Source of the DNA: an uncultured Polaribacter sp.
GTDB lineage: Bacteria > Bacteroidota > Bacteroidia > Flavobacteriales > Flavobacteriaceae
Assembly (NCBI RefSeq): GCF_947497695.1
Contig: NZ_CANMHM010000004.1
Location: 140,474-204,473 of the forward strand
Direction of reading: 5' to 3'
Length of the DNA stretch: 64,000 nt
Positions 29,501 through 35,907 of the stretch are shown in pieces; positions within the stretch are counted from its first letter, which is position 1, and each line of letters opens with the position of its first letter. A program made the position numbers and the translations under genes. The notes beneath the pieces were generated by a model. It did not search any database. It was not told the origin of the DNA and saw only the letters and a program-made list of their open reading frames with translations.

Positions 29501-30774
29501 TCTCTATCTAATCCATCTAAATCTACATCTACCCCAGAAGGCGCTATAAAACCCAATGTAGTTTGTGCTTCTATATTATCTGTAACCCCATCATTATCTG
29601 AATCGATATCTAAATGATTTGGCACACCATCTCCATCAGTATCTATCTGTAAAAACGAATCTAATTGAATATTGTTGATTGTTGATACGCCATCTGCAAA
29701 AGAAGTATCTACAAAATAATCTGTAGCAGTTGCATTTATAAGACTAGTATAAAAAACAACATCGTTTTTTAAATAAGTAATAACATTCCCTTCTTTTTTA
29801 ACACTTAATATATCTGTAGCTGTATAAGAAACAAAAGCCCCTCTATGAGATCCACTTTCATATACATGTAAAGTAGTATTGTTAACATAAATAGCGTAAT
29901 CAATATCTGTATAAGAAGAATTGACATTAGGATAAGAATTTAGCCCAATCATAAATCGTCTACCAGTTACAGAAGCTGTTTGAAAATTTAACTGAAAATC
30001 ATTCACATTTAAACCATAATCTAATACACTTTCAGAAACGTAAGAATCATTCCAATCTAAATTATCTCCATTTGTTGTTATAGAATTAGTTACTGGTGGA
30101 ATTATTTTTACAGCAGCTGGAGCAGAACCACGTTTCCAACTAGAAACATTTACAACACTTTCTACAGTATCTAAAATACCATCATTATCATCATCAATAT
30201 CAATATTATCTGCAACACCATCTTTATCTGAGTCAGGCACAGGAGTTCCTGTGTTTATTATATAATCTTCTATTTCACCTACTTGATACTGCAAATTACA
30301 AGGATTAACCGTTGCAACATCTCTCATAATCATTACACGCATTCTGGTTTCTCCAATAGACGCTCCACTTGGCACTGTAAAAGAAAAACTTTCTGTGATT
30401 CCACTACTACTATTTGCATCATTGCCTGTATATGTAAAAATTTCTTCACCACTATCTGTATAATCTCCATTATCATTATAATCTATCCACACCTTAACAT
30501 CAACATTATTATAATCATCCATTGTAAATGTAACAGACCCAGAGTAACTGCTACCTGCAGCTAAACTTGTTGACACACCACTATAAACAGAGTAACCTGC
30601 TCCATCTGTAGAAGTATAAATAGAGGAATTATTAATACTCTCTAAATTTACATTTTGAACATGAAAGGCAGTCCCAAAACCAACATTAGTTGGAGTACAG
30701 TAGGTTTGTGAAAACAGAAAAGTAGATGTAAAAATACAAATAGCAGGTAAAGCTAACTTTAGTAAGTTATTCAT
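17548..30774 (-). CDS. Giant secreted TSP3-repeat protein with T9SS tail
   Basis: A 4408-residue exported protein. Order: signal peptide ending FLFSQ; GEVED-type domain to about residue 173 (motif QVGEIEDY); then calcium-binding thrombospondin type 3 repeats (D-x-D-x-DG patterns such as DIDDDNDGILD) alternating with seven copies of a lectin-like beta domain whose W-x-RG motif falls at about residues 213, 990, 1767, 2114, 2467, 2816 and 3162. Two copies of a second beta domain (start DECGFP) occur only in the first two units. A lamin-tail-like domain lies near 3480-3640, and the last 80 residues are a type A T9SS sorting domain (QLFNLLGQRV ... KKVLYERY). Likely a surface or released adhesin. 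It is monocistronic. Confidence 0.92.
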   Translation of the reverse strand: MNNLLKLALPAICIFTSTFLFSQTYCTPTNVGFGTAFHVQNVNLESINNSSIYTSTDGAGYSVYSGVSTSLAAGSSYSGSVTFTMDDYNNVDVKVWIDYNDNGDYTDSGEEIFTYTGNDANSSSGITESFSFTVPSGASIGETRMRVMIMRDVATVNPCNLQYQVGEIEDYIINTGTPVPDSDKDGVADNIDIDDDNDGILDTVESVVNVSSWKRGSAPAAVKIIPPVTNSITTNGDNLDWNDSYVSESVLDYGLNVNDFQLNFQTASVTGRRFMIGLNSYPNVNSSYTDIDYAIYVNNTTLHVYESGSHRGAFVSYTATDILSVKKEGNVITYLKNDVVFYTSLINATATDYFVDTSFADGVSTINNIQLDSFLQIDTDGDGVPNHLDIDSDNDGVTDNIEAQTTLGFIAPSGVDVDLDGLDRDYDADDTDILVSSVGLIPVNTDAAFTVSDVVPDYLDTDADNDAILDADESRNPILPFILADDDNDGLQDAYDTVDLNLGPAADNSNDGISTPITFFKDDEDPAVELDFRRFNDVDSDGVPDNIDLDNDNDGILDADECGFPSSVTVVPVNTTNSIEQTLTLPAGNKEVVFDIYRIDNSFSITVNGVDLAGEIQFTRSAFLPGHNMIEFSDGIAYGESGVTNIWTIGGSSTRVDLRISISSAGVLSLYGVRSTDEYAPLEELFLTTPALNAIWNLGTTNEIVFDQEVNGGTYITGETRYNEPCSSDAYNDGDGIVNKFDLDSDNDGITDVIEAGGVDANRDGLADGAVGVTLSTMGVPSSAGSGLTIRDSDNDGLPDFTDIDADNDGIPDNIEAQLSIDYTEPSGVGATIDDVNTNGLDDAYEVGVVFGIDPVNTDTTGNPDYFDLDSDDDLTLDIFENGDTDNLVLNLDSDGDGLDNAFDDNNDTSGAGYTVNDGLGVGNVVANVADLETAFADSDNDFPIPGSGDLDFRDATDSDLDGVGDDVDIDDDNDGILDKVESVVNVSSWTRGPAPAAVKIIPPTTNSITTNGINLDWNDSYASASVLDYGLNVNDFQLNFQTDLVSGRRFMIGLNSYPNINSSHTDIDYAIYINNTTLQVYESGASRGSFGSYASTDVLSVKKEGNVVTYLKNNVVFYASIVNATATDYFVDTSFADAVTTINNIQLDSFLQVDTDGDGVPNHLDIDSDNDGIPDNIEAQTTSGYIVPSGVDADLDGLDRDYDADDSNIFALSTGLIPVNTDGAFTFSDPLPDYLDTNSDNDAFLDIDESRNPTVLLVLADADNDGLQDNFDTVDLNLGPATDNSNNGIATPITFFKDDEDPTVQLDFRRFNDIDTDGVPDSIDLDNDNDGILDVDECGFPTSVTAIPVNVTNSTAQTFTLPAGNKEVVFDVYRINNSLSITVNGVDLAGEIQFYRPAAFSQHNMVHFSDGINYGASGVTNVWSLGGSAFRVDLRISISSAGVLTLSGVRSSNELAPLEELLLTKPALNAIWNTGSTNEIVIDQELDGSTFMTGELRYNNPCTTDAYNDGDSIVNKFDLDSDNDGILDVIEAQGIDADRNGIADGTVGITTSTMGVPSSAGSGLNTIDTDEDGLPNFTDIDADNDGIPDNIEAQLSTSYIEPSGIGAGIDDVNTNGLDDAYEAGIVFGIDPVNTDTTGNPDYFDLDSDDDLTPDILENGDTDNVVLNIDSDGDGLDNAFDDNNDISGSGYTVNDGLGVGNTITDVISLEAAFADTDNDFPLPGTGELDFRDATDTDFDSVGDNIDIDDDNDGILDAVESIVNITDWTRGPLPSAVKIIPPTSNSITTNSDNLDWNDSYASSSVISYGLNVNDFQLNFQTDAVSGRRFMIGLNSYPNVNSSFNDIDYAIYINNTTLYIYESGTSRGIFGSYTATDILSVKKEGNVIKYVKNDVAFYTSLITANATDYFVDTSFADGVSTIKNIQLESFLQIDSDGDGLPNHKDIDSDNDGIPDNIEAQPTATYTAPDADNLSDYTTNNGLNSAYIGGIIPVDTEGDGTPDYRDTDSDNDRLLDIDERLSPTVALVLADADNDGFQDVFEDPAVTFGLTTINTNQNNDITNLGTFYLNLTDPGGELDYRNAVDTDLDGVADNIDIDDDNDGILDTAEEVINIYDWTRGIGARVTKVIQPVATNTITTNTNNSGWNDSYISQGVLSYGLDVNSFQFSFETAAVSGRRFMIGLNSYPNVNSSYTDIDYAIYIANTSLLIYENGSYRGGFGSFASTDVFSIKKEGNLVTYLKNDIVFYTSLIPANAANYFIDNSFANTGVSTIENIQLTSIEPLDIDQDGIPNRLDLDSDNDGIPDNIEAQSTLAYNDPNSDNITEYITNNGLNTRYIAVNNGGVNGLLPVNTDGVDTPDYIDLDADDDGIFDIVESGSGLTDADTDGKTDGTIGINGLDNTLESLDDFTDVNGNFNDPENDFTNTSGSGDVDYRKFLDSDSDGVGDDTDLDDDNDGILDIIENTINVNNWSRGPGATVVKVIPPEGTNAITTNGNSASWNDSFTSPGVLSYGLDVDSFKVSFQSASTTGRRFMIGLNAFPNVSSSYTDIDYQIYFDQTTIRVFENGSNRGTFGAYSASDIFSIKKEGSVITYLKNDVVFYTSVTAATATDYFIDTSFHGAGVATIENIQLIPLSELITLDSDEDGVPNRLDLDSDNDGIPDNIEAQTTAGYTLPVADTFATYLANNGVNSAYIGGLTPENTDNTDYADYLDLDADDDDIFDIVESGSGLIDANTDGKTDGIVGDNGFDNSLEDSDDYTDVNGDFNDPENDFTNTNSLGDVDYRQTLDTDFDGIEDTIDIDDDNDGILDTEENAIDVNNWERGPNATVVKVIPPVATNTIITNGGGSSWNDSFASQGILSYGLDVNSFQFSFQSPSLSGRRYMIGLNSYPNVNSSYTDIDYAIYINHTGLTIYESGSHRGNFGSYTATDILSIKKDGNTITYLKNDVVFYTSLINATATDYFIDNSFADAGISTIENIQVSSILPLDTDGDSIPNSLDLDSDNDGIPDNVEAQTTAGYTLPATDTYATYLTNNGLNSAYLGGITPENTDQTNNPDYLDLDADDDGVFDIIESGTGLTDVNTDGKTDATVGINGLDDTLESIDDYTDVNGVFNDPENDFTNTNGVGEVDYRQTLDTDFDGIEDAVDIDDDNDGILDTEENKININEWTRGVGATVSKVMTPVISNTLITNGNNANWNDSYASPGVISYGFDINAFQASFQTPSLSGRRFMIGLNSYPNVNSSFNDIDFAIYIDQTTIRVYENGSHRGAFGSYTASDVFSIKKEGNVVTYLKNDVVFYTSSLNATATDYFIDTSFHGAGVSTIQNIQLSSILLLYSLDTDGDGIPNDVDLDSDNDGIPDNVEAQTTAGYILPAADSYATYLANNGINSAYIGGLSPVNTDAEDNSDYLDLDSDNDEILDIVESGSGLTDANTDGKTDGTVGDNGFDNTLEDSDNYADVNGDFNDPENNFTNTNLTGDVDYRESIITDNVMITQVYHSSTDRWIEVTNISTSITIAPNSIKVVLFDDKSGDQTGVTPDASFAVTATLAPGQSVLINKTGNTITNINGSASNLNSDSLTAFSGGNDIIALSSVINEDAWTNRFDVVSNITDNTSFVRADQRLAPNSTYTSSEWVVFIDDALNPYANPPERHPFDPLISAVNTTNTNLNVQLGTHRINGTTRSGSTWTNGEPDRSRFVIIGEDYNHTTGTFIAKDLAVSASNTFSITDNLLVVTNAISLNGDIRLISTNNNNLAQLIQTHQTTSQVIGSGRLLIDQNSEVPSKYRYNYMSSPVQNVALGSSYTIANVFKDGTVPTNASGTINTDIAKDINFLTGNIYDGDTTSPISLADYWMYTYAPSSNGMVSWSQTRSGGAIPNTDGFIFKGPGVAQNYTFIGSPKDGNLESSSFASGDSYLIGNPYASALSAKKFIEDNLAVTTATLYFWQHVGEVDATGSAIAGHTYAGYIGGYATKNLVGGVAANSPTISGPFDISLQAEAAITTGSVGASDVLLDAISEEITFNSIIRGVDELIINYNSSASKMMELYIDGVSNFQFTLPSSSGVFANSGPLTVCIPSGSDITLVSKDAVSINIDFLRLQDADGNISCQPFYGGAGDQAYKEPEGYIAIGQGFFIETNAAGSVVFNNSQREYVTEGANSVFFKNDSKSEEISKIKSSKETVGYQLPSLKLGMDYLNAEGNSFHRQLGLSFNAGNSFAFDKGYDSEMFDLGDTDMYFTSDKDEVKYVMSGVNQITSDLEVPFDILMDYTGSIILNIDEIKNIDEEIYLRDNQTDKTYVLSEGSVALQLNKGLHTNRFEIVFTNDEKTVLSDDTIAESVTEIENLEMYLDNTSKEIVLKNKAGLFIKKVQLFNLLGQRVHQWKINDSSLDTRLDLGNISNQIYILKVLTDKNEFSKKVLYERY
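20300..30200 (-). repeat. In-frame tandem domain array in the giant gene
   Basis: Measured from the conserved Trp codon of each unit, successive spacings are 2331, 2331, 1041, 1059, 1047 and 1038 bp, i.e. 777, 777, 347, 353, 349 and 346 codons. The two long superunits carry an extra domain of about 430 residues; the last five units lack it. The nearly constant lengths and high similarity show growth by tandem duplication. Boundaries of the array are approximate. Confidence 0.85.
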
Positions 30775-30971
30775 TTTTAGGGGCGTTTAAATGATTATTA
30801 AATATTTTTTAGAAGTACTAAAAGAATACTTTATTGGTCATATAAATTATATAATTAACATTATTTCTTAACAAGTCATTTCACTTTTTCCTTTTTTATA
30901 CACGATATTACTGTAAATAACAACAAATCGTATACTCATATTATATCAAAAAATAAAATAAAGTTATCAGC

Positions 30972-30979
30972 AAATATAA
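30972..30979 (-). promoter_or_regulatory. Possible -7 box for the giant gene
   Basis: On the minus strand the sequence reads TATATTTG, an exact TAnnTTTG match, about 200 bp before the start codon. No good -33 TTTG is present. If used, the transcript has a long AT-rich leader. The 30775-31136 gap holds nothing else apart from this and the hairpin at 31089. Confidence 0.3.
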
Positions 30980-31088
30980 AATAAATTATTAACATTTGTT
31001 AAAAAACATCAAAAAATCATGCTTTTAAAAAAAATAACGCTTCATAAAAATCAATATAAATTGAAAGAAAACTTTAGAAAACAAAAAA

Positions 31089-31113
31089 AATCCAATTCTT
31101 ACAGAATTGGATT
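31089..31113. terminator. Terminator of the DUF2853 gene
   Basis: An 11-bp perfect stem (AATCCAATTCT) with a 3-base loop. Read on the minus strand it is followed by eight T residues, 24 bp after the DUF2853 stop. It is almost the same hairpin as at 17486-17509. Confidence 0.85.
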
Positions 31114-31136
31114 TTTATTAAAACTTTTTAAAAAAA

Positions 31137-31475
31137 CTAACTATATATAGACTCTTTACCAAATTCTACAGCTAACATATAGTATACAACAGCTCTATAT
31201 TTACTTCTTTCAGATTTTCCAATAGCATCAATAACTTTGGCAATTGCGTCATCTAGTTTTGGTCCATCAGCCAAACCTAATTTTTTAATTAAAAAATTAT
31301 TTTTGACGGTTGCTAATTCTTTAGGATCAGAACCAGAAACAGTTTCTGCATCTCTCTTGTAAATAGAAGGACCTAAACCTTTAGTTACCGCTTTTAATAA
31401 ATCTAAATCATATTTTAGGCCTTTATCGTCCATAAACTTAGAATACTGTGCAATTTTTTCGTCTAACTTACTCAT
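31137..31475 (-). CDS. DUF2853 family protein
   Basis: A 112-residue soluble helical protein. The start (MSKLDEKIAQYSKFMDDKG), the central SIYKRDAETVSGSD and the C-terminal KYRAVVYYMLAVEFGKE match DUF2853, a small family common in Bacteroidota and proteobacteria with known structure but no assigned role. It is transcribed alone: a strong promoter lies upstream and a terminator directly downstream. Confidence 0.88.
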   Translation of the reverse strand: MSKLDEKIAQYSKFMDDKGLKYDLDLLKAVTKGLGPSIYKRDAETVSGSDPKELATVKNNFLIKKLGLADGPKLDDAIAKVIDAIGKSERSKYRAVVYYMLAVEFGKESIYS

Positions 31476-31522
31476 AATGATGTTTTTTGTTTTTAATTAT
31501 TTGTATTAATAATTGAATTATC

Positions 31523-31553
31523 CAAATATAGGAAAATAATAACGTTTGTCAAA
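31523..31553 (-). promoter_or_regulatory. Consensus Bacteroidota promoter of the DUF2853 gene
   Basis: On the minus strand TTTG (31550-31553) is followed after exactly 19 bp by TATATTTG (31523-31530), matching the -33 TTTG / -7 TAnnTTTG consensus at every fixed position. It lies about 50 bp before the start codon. Confidence 0.8.
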
Positions 31554-31652
31554 TATTCTTTTTATTCATGTATTAGATACAATTTATGTCATATTGTCAC
31601 ATCAAAATTCACTGTCTTTAAAAATAACTGACATTTTCAAGTCAAAAAGCAG

Positions 31653-31669
31653 TTGGCACACACTTTGAC
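31653..31669 (+). promoter_or_regulatory. Candidate sigma-54-type promoter of dnaK
   Basis: TTGGCACACACTTTGAC contains GG (31655-31656) and, exactly 10 bp later, GA (31667-31668); the sigma-54 consensus is TGGCAC-N5-TTGC with GG-N10-GC. One base deviates. A housekeeping -7 candidate TAAATTTG is at 31682-31689 without a well-spaced -33, so either element may drive dnaK. Confidence 0.4.
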
Positions 31670-31717
31670 TATTTGTGATTGTAAATTTGAATAAAAAATT
31701 AATATAAATATATTATT

Positions 31718-33622
31718 ATGAGTAAAATAATTGGAATTGATTTAGGTACAACAAACTCTTGTGTTTCTGTAATGGAAGGAAATGAGCCAGTTGTAATCCC
31801 TAACGCAGAAGGGAAAAGAACTACACCATCTATTGTTGCCTTTGTTGAAGGAGGAGAACGTAAAATTGGTGACCCAGCTAAAAGACAAGCTGTAACAAAC
31901 CCAACTAAAACCGTTTATTCTATTAAACGTTTTATGGGTAACAAATTCTCTGAATCTTCAAAAGAAGTAAAAAGAGTTCCTTACAAAGTAGTAAAAGGAG
32001 ACAATGATACCCCAAGAGTAGATATTGATGGGCGTTTATATACGCCACAAGAAATTTCTGCAATGGTGTTACAAAAAATGAAAAAAACAGCAGAAGACTA
32101 TTTAGGTACAGACGTTTCTGGAGCAGTTATTACTGTACCTGCTTATTTTAACGATGCACAAAGACAAGCTACAAAAGAAGCTGGAGAAATTGCTGGTTTA
32201 AAAGTAGAAAGAATTATAAATGAACCAACTGCAGCTGCTTTAGCTTACGGAATGGACAAAGCAAACGACGATAAGAAGATTGTTGTTTTTGATTTTGGTG
32301 GTGGTACACATGATGTTTCTATCTTAGAATTAGGAGATGGTGTTTTTGAAGTATTAGCAACAGATGGCGATACACATTTAGGTGGAGATGATGTTGATGA
32401 GAAAATAATTAACTGGTTAGCAGAAGAGTTTAAAGCAGACGAAAACATGGATTTAAGAGAAGATCCTATGGCTTTACAACGTTTAAAAGAAGCTGCAGAA
32501 AAAGCAAAAATAGAATTATCTAGTTCTTCTTCTACAGAAATTAATTTGCCTTATGTAACTGCTACTGCTAGTGGCCCAAAACACTTGGTAAGAACTTTAT
32601 CTAGATCTAAATTTGAGCAATTAATAGACGATTTAGTAAAAAGAACAATTGAACCTTGTAAGACTGCACTAAAAAATGCTGATTTATCAACTTCAGAAAT
32701 TGATGAAATTATCTTAGTTGGTGGTTCTACAAGAATACCTGCAATACAAGAAGCTGTAGAAAAATTCTTTGGCAAAGCTCCTAGTAAAGGTGTTAACCCA
32801 GATGAAGTTGTTTCTTTAGGTGCTGCAATACAAGGTGGTGTTTTAACTGGAGATGTTAAAGATGTTCTTTTATTAGATGTTACACCTTTATCATTAGGTA
32901 TTGAAACTATGGGGAATGTTTTCACAAAATTAATTGATGCAAACACAACCATACCAACTAAAAAATCTCAAATATTTTCTACAGCTGTAGATAACCAACC
33001 TTCTGTAGAAATACATGTTTTACAAGGTGAAAGAGCAATGGCTGCAGATAATAACACTATTGGTCGTTTTCATTTAGATGGTTTACCACCAGCACAAAGA
33101 GGTGTTCCACAAATTGAAGTTACTTTTGATATTGATGCCAATGGTATTATCAAAGTTTCTGCTTTAGACAAAGGAACAAACAAATCTCACGAAATTAGAA
33201 TCGAAGCTTCTTCTGGATTATCTGAAGAAGAAATCGAGAAAATGAGACAAGAAGCAGAAGCAAATGCAGATGCAGATAAAGCTGCTAAAGAAACTGCAGA
33301 AAAAATCAACGAAGCAGATTCTATGATTTTTCAAACAGAAAAGCAATTAAAAGAATTTGGTGACAAATTATCTGATGATAAAAAAGCACCAATTGAAGCT
33401 GCTTTAGTTACTTTAAAAGCTGCACATGAATCTAAAGATTTAGCACAGATTGATACTGCTTTAGCAACGATCAACGAAGCTTGGAAAGCTGCCTCTGAAG
33501 AGATGTATGCTGCACAAGGAGGTGCTGAAGGAGCAAATCCTGGAGCAGAACAACAAGGTCAACCAGAAGCAGATGCTCAAGGAGACAATGTTGAAGATGT
33601 AGATTTTGAGGAAGTAAAGTAA
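31718..33622 (+). CDS. dnaK: Molecular chaperone DnaK (Hsp70)
   Basis: A 634-residue Hsp70 that binds exposed hydrophobic peptides in an ATP-driven cycle with DnaJ and GrpE. Seen: [12 protein letters not shown] (residues 4-15), [17 protein letters not shown], the phosphate loop [25 protein letters not shown], the linker [16 protein letters not shown], a substrate-binding beta domain, a helical lid and a C-terminal [11 protein letters not shown] that provides the acidic EEVK-type end. The phosphate loop has His (GGTHDVS) where many DnaK proteins have Phe. dnaJ and grpE are not nearby, which is usual in Bacteroidota. Confidence 0.98.
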   Translation: MSKIIGIDLGTTNSCVSVMEGNEPVVIPNAEGKRTTPSIVAFVEGGERKIGDPAKRQAVTNPTKTVYSIKRFMGNKFSESSKEVKRVPYKVVKGDNDTPRVDIDGRLYTPQEISAMVLQKMKKTAEDYLGTDVSGAVITVPAYFNDAQRQATKEAGEIAGLKVERIINEPTAAALAYGMDKANDDKKIVVFDFGGGTHDVSILELGDGVFEVLATDGDTHLGGDDVDEKIINWLAEEFKADENMDLREDPMALQRLKEAAEKAKIELSSSSSTEINLPYVTATASGPKHLVRTLSRSKFEQLIDDLVKRTIEPCKTALKNADLSTSEIDEIILVGGSTRIPAIQEAVEKFFGKAPSKGVNPDEVVSLGAAIQGGVLTGDVKDVLLLDVTPLSLGIETMGNVFTKLIDANTTIPTKKSQIFSTAVDNQPSVEIHVLQGERAMAADNNTIGRFHLDGLPPAQRGVPQIEVTFDIDANGIIKVSALDKGTNKSHEIRIEASSGLSEEEIEKMRQEAEANADADKAAKETAEKINEADSMIFQTEKQLKEFGDKLSDDKKAPIEAALVTLKAAHESKDLAQIDTALATINEAWKAASEEMYAAQGGAEGANPGAEQQGQPEADAQGDNVEDVDFEEVK

Positions 33623-33665
33623 GCAGAGAACCAAAATTTCATTAGAAATTTTGTATGAATCGCTT

Positions 33666-33685
33666 ATTCCGACGAAAGGAGGAAT
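33666..33685. repeat. Small dispersed hairpin (ATTCC...GGAAT type)
   Basis: ATTCCGACGAAAGGAGGAAT, followed by CTC, is a short imperfect hairpin of a type scattered through Bacteroidota intergenic DNA; a relative occurs at 48951-48976. The 33623-34140 gap holds this, two terminators and no gene. Confidence 0.5.
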
Positions 33686-33748
33686 CTCAAAAAGAAACTG
33701 AACTTGTTTCAGAATATCAAAAGAAAAACACATTTTCTTAAAATAACT

Positions 33749-33778
33749 AAAACGCAATCATTAATTTGATTGCGTTTT
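33749..33778 (+). terminator. Terminator downstream of dnaK, copy 1
   Basis: A 12-bp perfect stem (AAAACGCAATCA with its complement) around six bases, followed by a T-run. The flanking TTTTCTTAAAATAACTA is repeated ahead of copy 2 at 33969. Confidence 0.8.
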
Positions 33779-33968
33779 TTTTGATTATTAGTGAAATAGA
33801 ATTTTGCTTTTGCAAAATTCGTAATTGAACTTATCCTGCTTTTTTAGCGGAATCTCAAAAATAAATTTTAGAATTTAGCTTGAGGTTACTTAAAATAGTC
33901 TAGACTAAACCTATATTGTTTTGAAAACCTTATAGAATTTATTAAGGATCTATTTTCTTAAAACAACT

Positions 33969-33998
33969 AAAACGCAATCATTTATTTGGTTGCGTTTT
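33969..33998 (+). terminator. Terminator downstream of dnaK, copy 2
   Basis: The same stem with one G-T change (TGGTTGCG), preceded by TTTTCTTAAAACAACTA. It is a duplicate of the 33749 terminator some 220 bp away. Confidence 0.75.
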
Positions 33999-34055
33999 TT
34001 ATTATAAAAATTAGTAATTTTATTTAGGCAACATATCAAATTAAGCCATAAAGGC

Positions 34056-34124
34056 ATTTGGGAAACTAAAACATATTATTCGGAAAAAAACTACCAAATT
34101 AAAAATTAAAAAATTCTATTTTTG
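34056..34124 (+). promoter_or_regulatory. Candidate LytTR operator and promoter, site 1
   Basis: Two direct repeats, ATTTGGGAAA (34056-34065) and TATTCGGAAA (34077-34086), are spaced exactly 21 bp apart, two helical turns, as is usual for LytTR-domain regulators. A -7 box TATTTTTG (34117-34124) begins 35 bp after the second GG. The same arrangement precedes the lipoprotein gene at 37050. Confidence 0.5.
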
Positions 34125-34140
34125 GGTAAGTAACAACACA

Positions 34141-34392
34141 ATGAAAATTATATTAGAAGCCATATTTTTATTTGCTACTTGTATGATTATGATAAGTCAT
34201 ACTGAGGATGAACTTCCATTAAAATCTTTTACTAAAAATAAAGATTTTACTTTTAAAATCAATAAAAACGCTTTTGAAATAATAAAGAATAGAAATTCAT
34301 CAAAAAAAATTAATCCTCTAACAAAAACAAAAGTTAAACAAAGAACCAAAGATATAGAAGTTGCAACCATTAAAGATATTGATGTAAATTAA
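34141..34392 (+). CDS. Small secreted or membrane-anchored protein, unknown
   Basis: An 83-residue protein with an N-terminal hydrophobic segment (about residues 3-20, ILEAIFLFATCMIMI) and a strongly basic, Lys/Asn-rich remainder. No family recognised. The hydrophobic part contains a Cys but not a good lipobox. It is followed by a terminator and then the two-component genes, and it is preceded by the same tandem operator-like motif as the lipoprotein gene on the other side of the pair, so it is probably a target of that system. Coding status rests on length, promoter and terminator. Confidence 0.55.
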   Translation: MKIILEAIFLFATCMIMISHTEDELPLKSFTKNKDFTFKINKNAFEIIKNRNSSKKINPLTKTKVKQRTKDIEVATIKDIDVN

Positions 34393-34486
34393 AAAAACAC
34401 TAGTTATAAATATACATCACAACAAAAAATAAAATTTCAGGGGAAAGAAAAGTAGATAGAAGAAAAAGTTGATTTTTGTTGAGTAA

Positions 34487-34515
34487 AAACGTAATCATTA
34501 CTTTTGATTACGTTT
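34487..34515 (+). terminator. Terminator between the small gene and the kinase gene
   Basis: A perfect 11-bp stem (AAACGTAATCA with its complement) and a T8 run. It is similar to, but not identical with, the two dnaK-side terminators. Confidence 0.8.
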
Positions 34516-34620
34516 TTTTTTATTTTTAAAATAAGGTAACTTATAATTTAAAAAAACTAATTTTAAATCTAAATTTACATTACAACCAAATATTACCTTC
34601 AAATATTTAGAATTTACTTG

Positions 34621-35862
34621 ATGAACAAAATAAAAAAACTCTACAAACAAATAATGAATATTGGTGTTTATGAAGACACTATAGCAGAATATAAAAAAGT
34701 TAGACTTCTAAATGCTTTTTGTTTAACTTGGGCTGGTTCTATTGTATTATTTATGGCGTTAGACCCCTTTTTTAGTCAAAACCTTTTACAAAGTATTCAG
34801 ATTCATTTTTTTTCTTTTTTATGTATTGTTTCTGTATATCTTCTTCAACATCATAAAAAATATACACTAGCAAGAGTCCTTTTTATTTCCGCCTTAATTT
34901 CGGTTACTTTTATTTTTTCTAATTTCATAGAACCTCTAAGATTAATGGAAAACTTTTACTTTGTATTTCCTTTAATTGCACTTGTTTTTATTGATACAAA
35001 ATGGATTACTATTGCTATTATGATTATCTGTTGGTTACTTTATTATGTGCCCTTTGAACTAGAAACAAATCAATACCCAAAAGGCATGATGAACCCTGTT
35101 TTAATACTAACAGTATTTACAGGAACCTACATTATTTTAAATTACTCAAAAGTCTTAAATAAAAAAAGTGAGAAAAAACTTTTAGAAAGCAATCAAAAAT
35201 TAGAATTGGCTTATTTAGAATTAGAAGAACGTAAAAAAAGTGAATTTGCTAACTTACAGCTAAAATCATTACGAGCACAAATGAATCCTCATTTTATGTT
35301 TAATGCCATGAACTCTATACAAAGTTTGGTTTTAAAAGGCGATAAACATGAAGCTTATAATTATCTTACAAAATTTGCTTCATTAATAAGAGAAAATCTA
35401 AACATGAGTGAAAAAAGTTTTATTGAATTTGATGAAGAATTATCGCTTTTAAAAAAATATTTAGAATTAGAAAAACTTCGATTTCGAGACGATTTTGAAT
35501 ATAAAATTATAGGAGAACATGAGGTTAATAATATAAAAATCCCTTCTATGATTATTCAACCTTTTATAGAAAATGCTATAAAACATGGCTTACTACACAA
35601 AATAGAAGGCCTTAAAAAAGTGAAAATAGAATTCTATTTAGATACTGTTCTTAAATGTATTATTACTGATAATGGGGTTGGAATTAAAGCATCAGAAAAA
35701 ATTAATATAAAAAACCTATCAAAAGAAGTTTCATTTTCTACTAAAGCAATTAAAGATAGGTTGGCTTTGTTAAAAGATTATTATAAATCTGATATTGGTT
35801 TTAAATATGAAGAAATCTCTGAAGGCACAAAAGTTATTTTAAAAATACCTTACAACACTTAA
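34621..35862 (+). CDS. LytS-type sensor histidine kinase
   Basis: A 413-residue membrane kinase starting at the ATG at 34621; a TTG codon lies just upstream. About six membrane helices fill residues 25-175 with almost no periplasmic domain. A coiled coil leads to the HisKA-like (His_kinase) motif RAQMNPHFMFNAMNSIQSL with the phospho-acceptor His at about 224. The ATP-binding domain has IIQPFIENAIKHG and TDNGVGI (Asn at about 351). It is paired with the LytTR response regulator 45 bp downstream. The signal is unknown. Part of its 3' end is duplicated at 36733-36906. Confidence 0.92.
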   Translation: MNKIKKLYKQIMNIGVYEDTIAEYKKVRLLNAFCLTWAGSIVLFMALDPFFSQNLLQSIQIHFFSFLCIVSVYLLQHHKKYTLARVLFISALISVTFIFSNFIEPLRLMENFYFVFPLIALVFIDTKWITIAIMIICWLLYYVPFELETNQYPKGMMNPVLILTVFTGTYIILNYSKVLNKKSEKKLLESNQKLELAYLELEERKKSEFANLQLKSLRAQMNPHFMFNAMNSIQSLVLKGDKHEAYNYLTKFASLIRENLNMSEKSFIEFDEELSLLKKYLELEKLRFRDDFEYKIIGEHEVNNIKIPSMIIQPFIENAIKHGLLHKIEGLKKVKIEFYLDTVLKCIITDNGVGIKASEKINIKNLSKEVSFSTKAIKDRLALLKDYYKSDIGFKYEEISEGTKVILKIPYNT

Positions 35863-35907
35863 TAAATAAAAAGTTGTTTTAAAAACCTGTAATACTTTAA
35901 AATAAAT

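Noticed and set aside
20300..30200. CRISPR or satellite-like non-coding repeat
   Set aside because: Units are in frame, of codon-multiple length and encode clear domains.
18737..30564. Many plus-strand open frames of 60-140 codons opposite the giant gene
   Set aside because: They recur at the same place in each repeat unit, have Ser/Leu/His-biased composition produced by reading D-x-D-N-D-G codons backwards, and lack promoters.
33461..33757. Minus-strand frame of 98 codons at the end of dnaK
   Set aside because: Lies mostly opposite dnaK coding sequence and runs through a terminator; no signal of its own.
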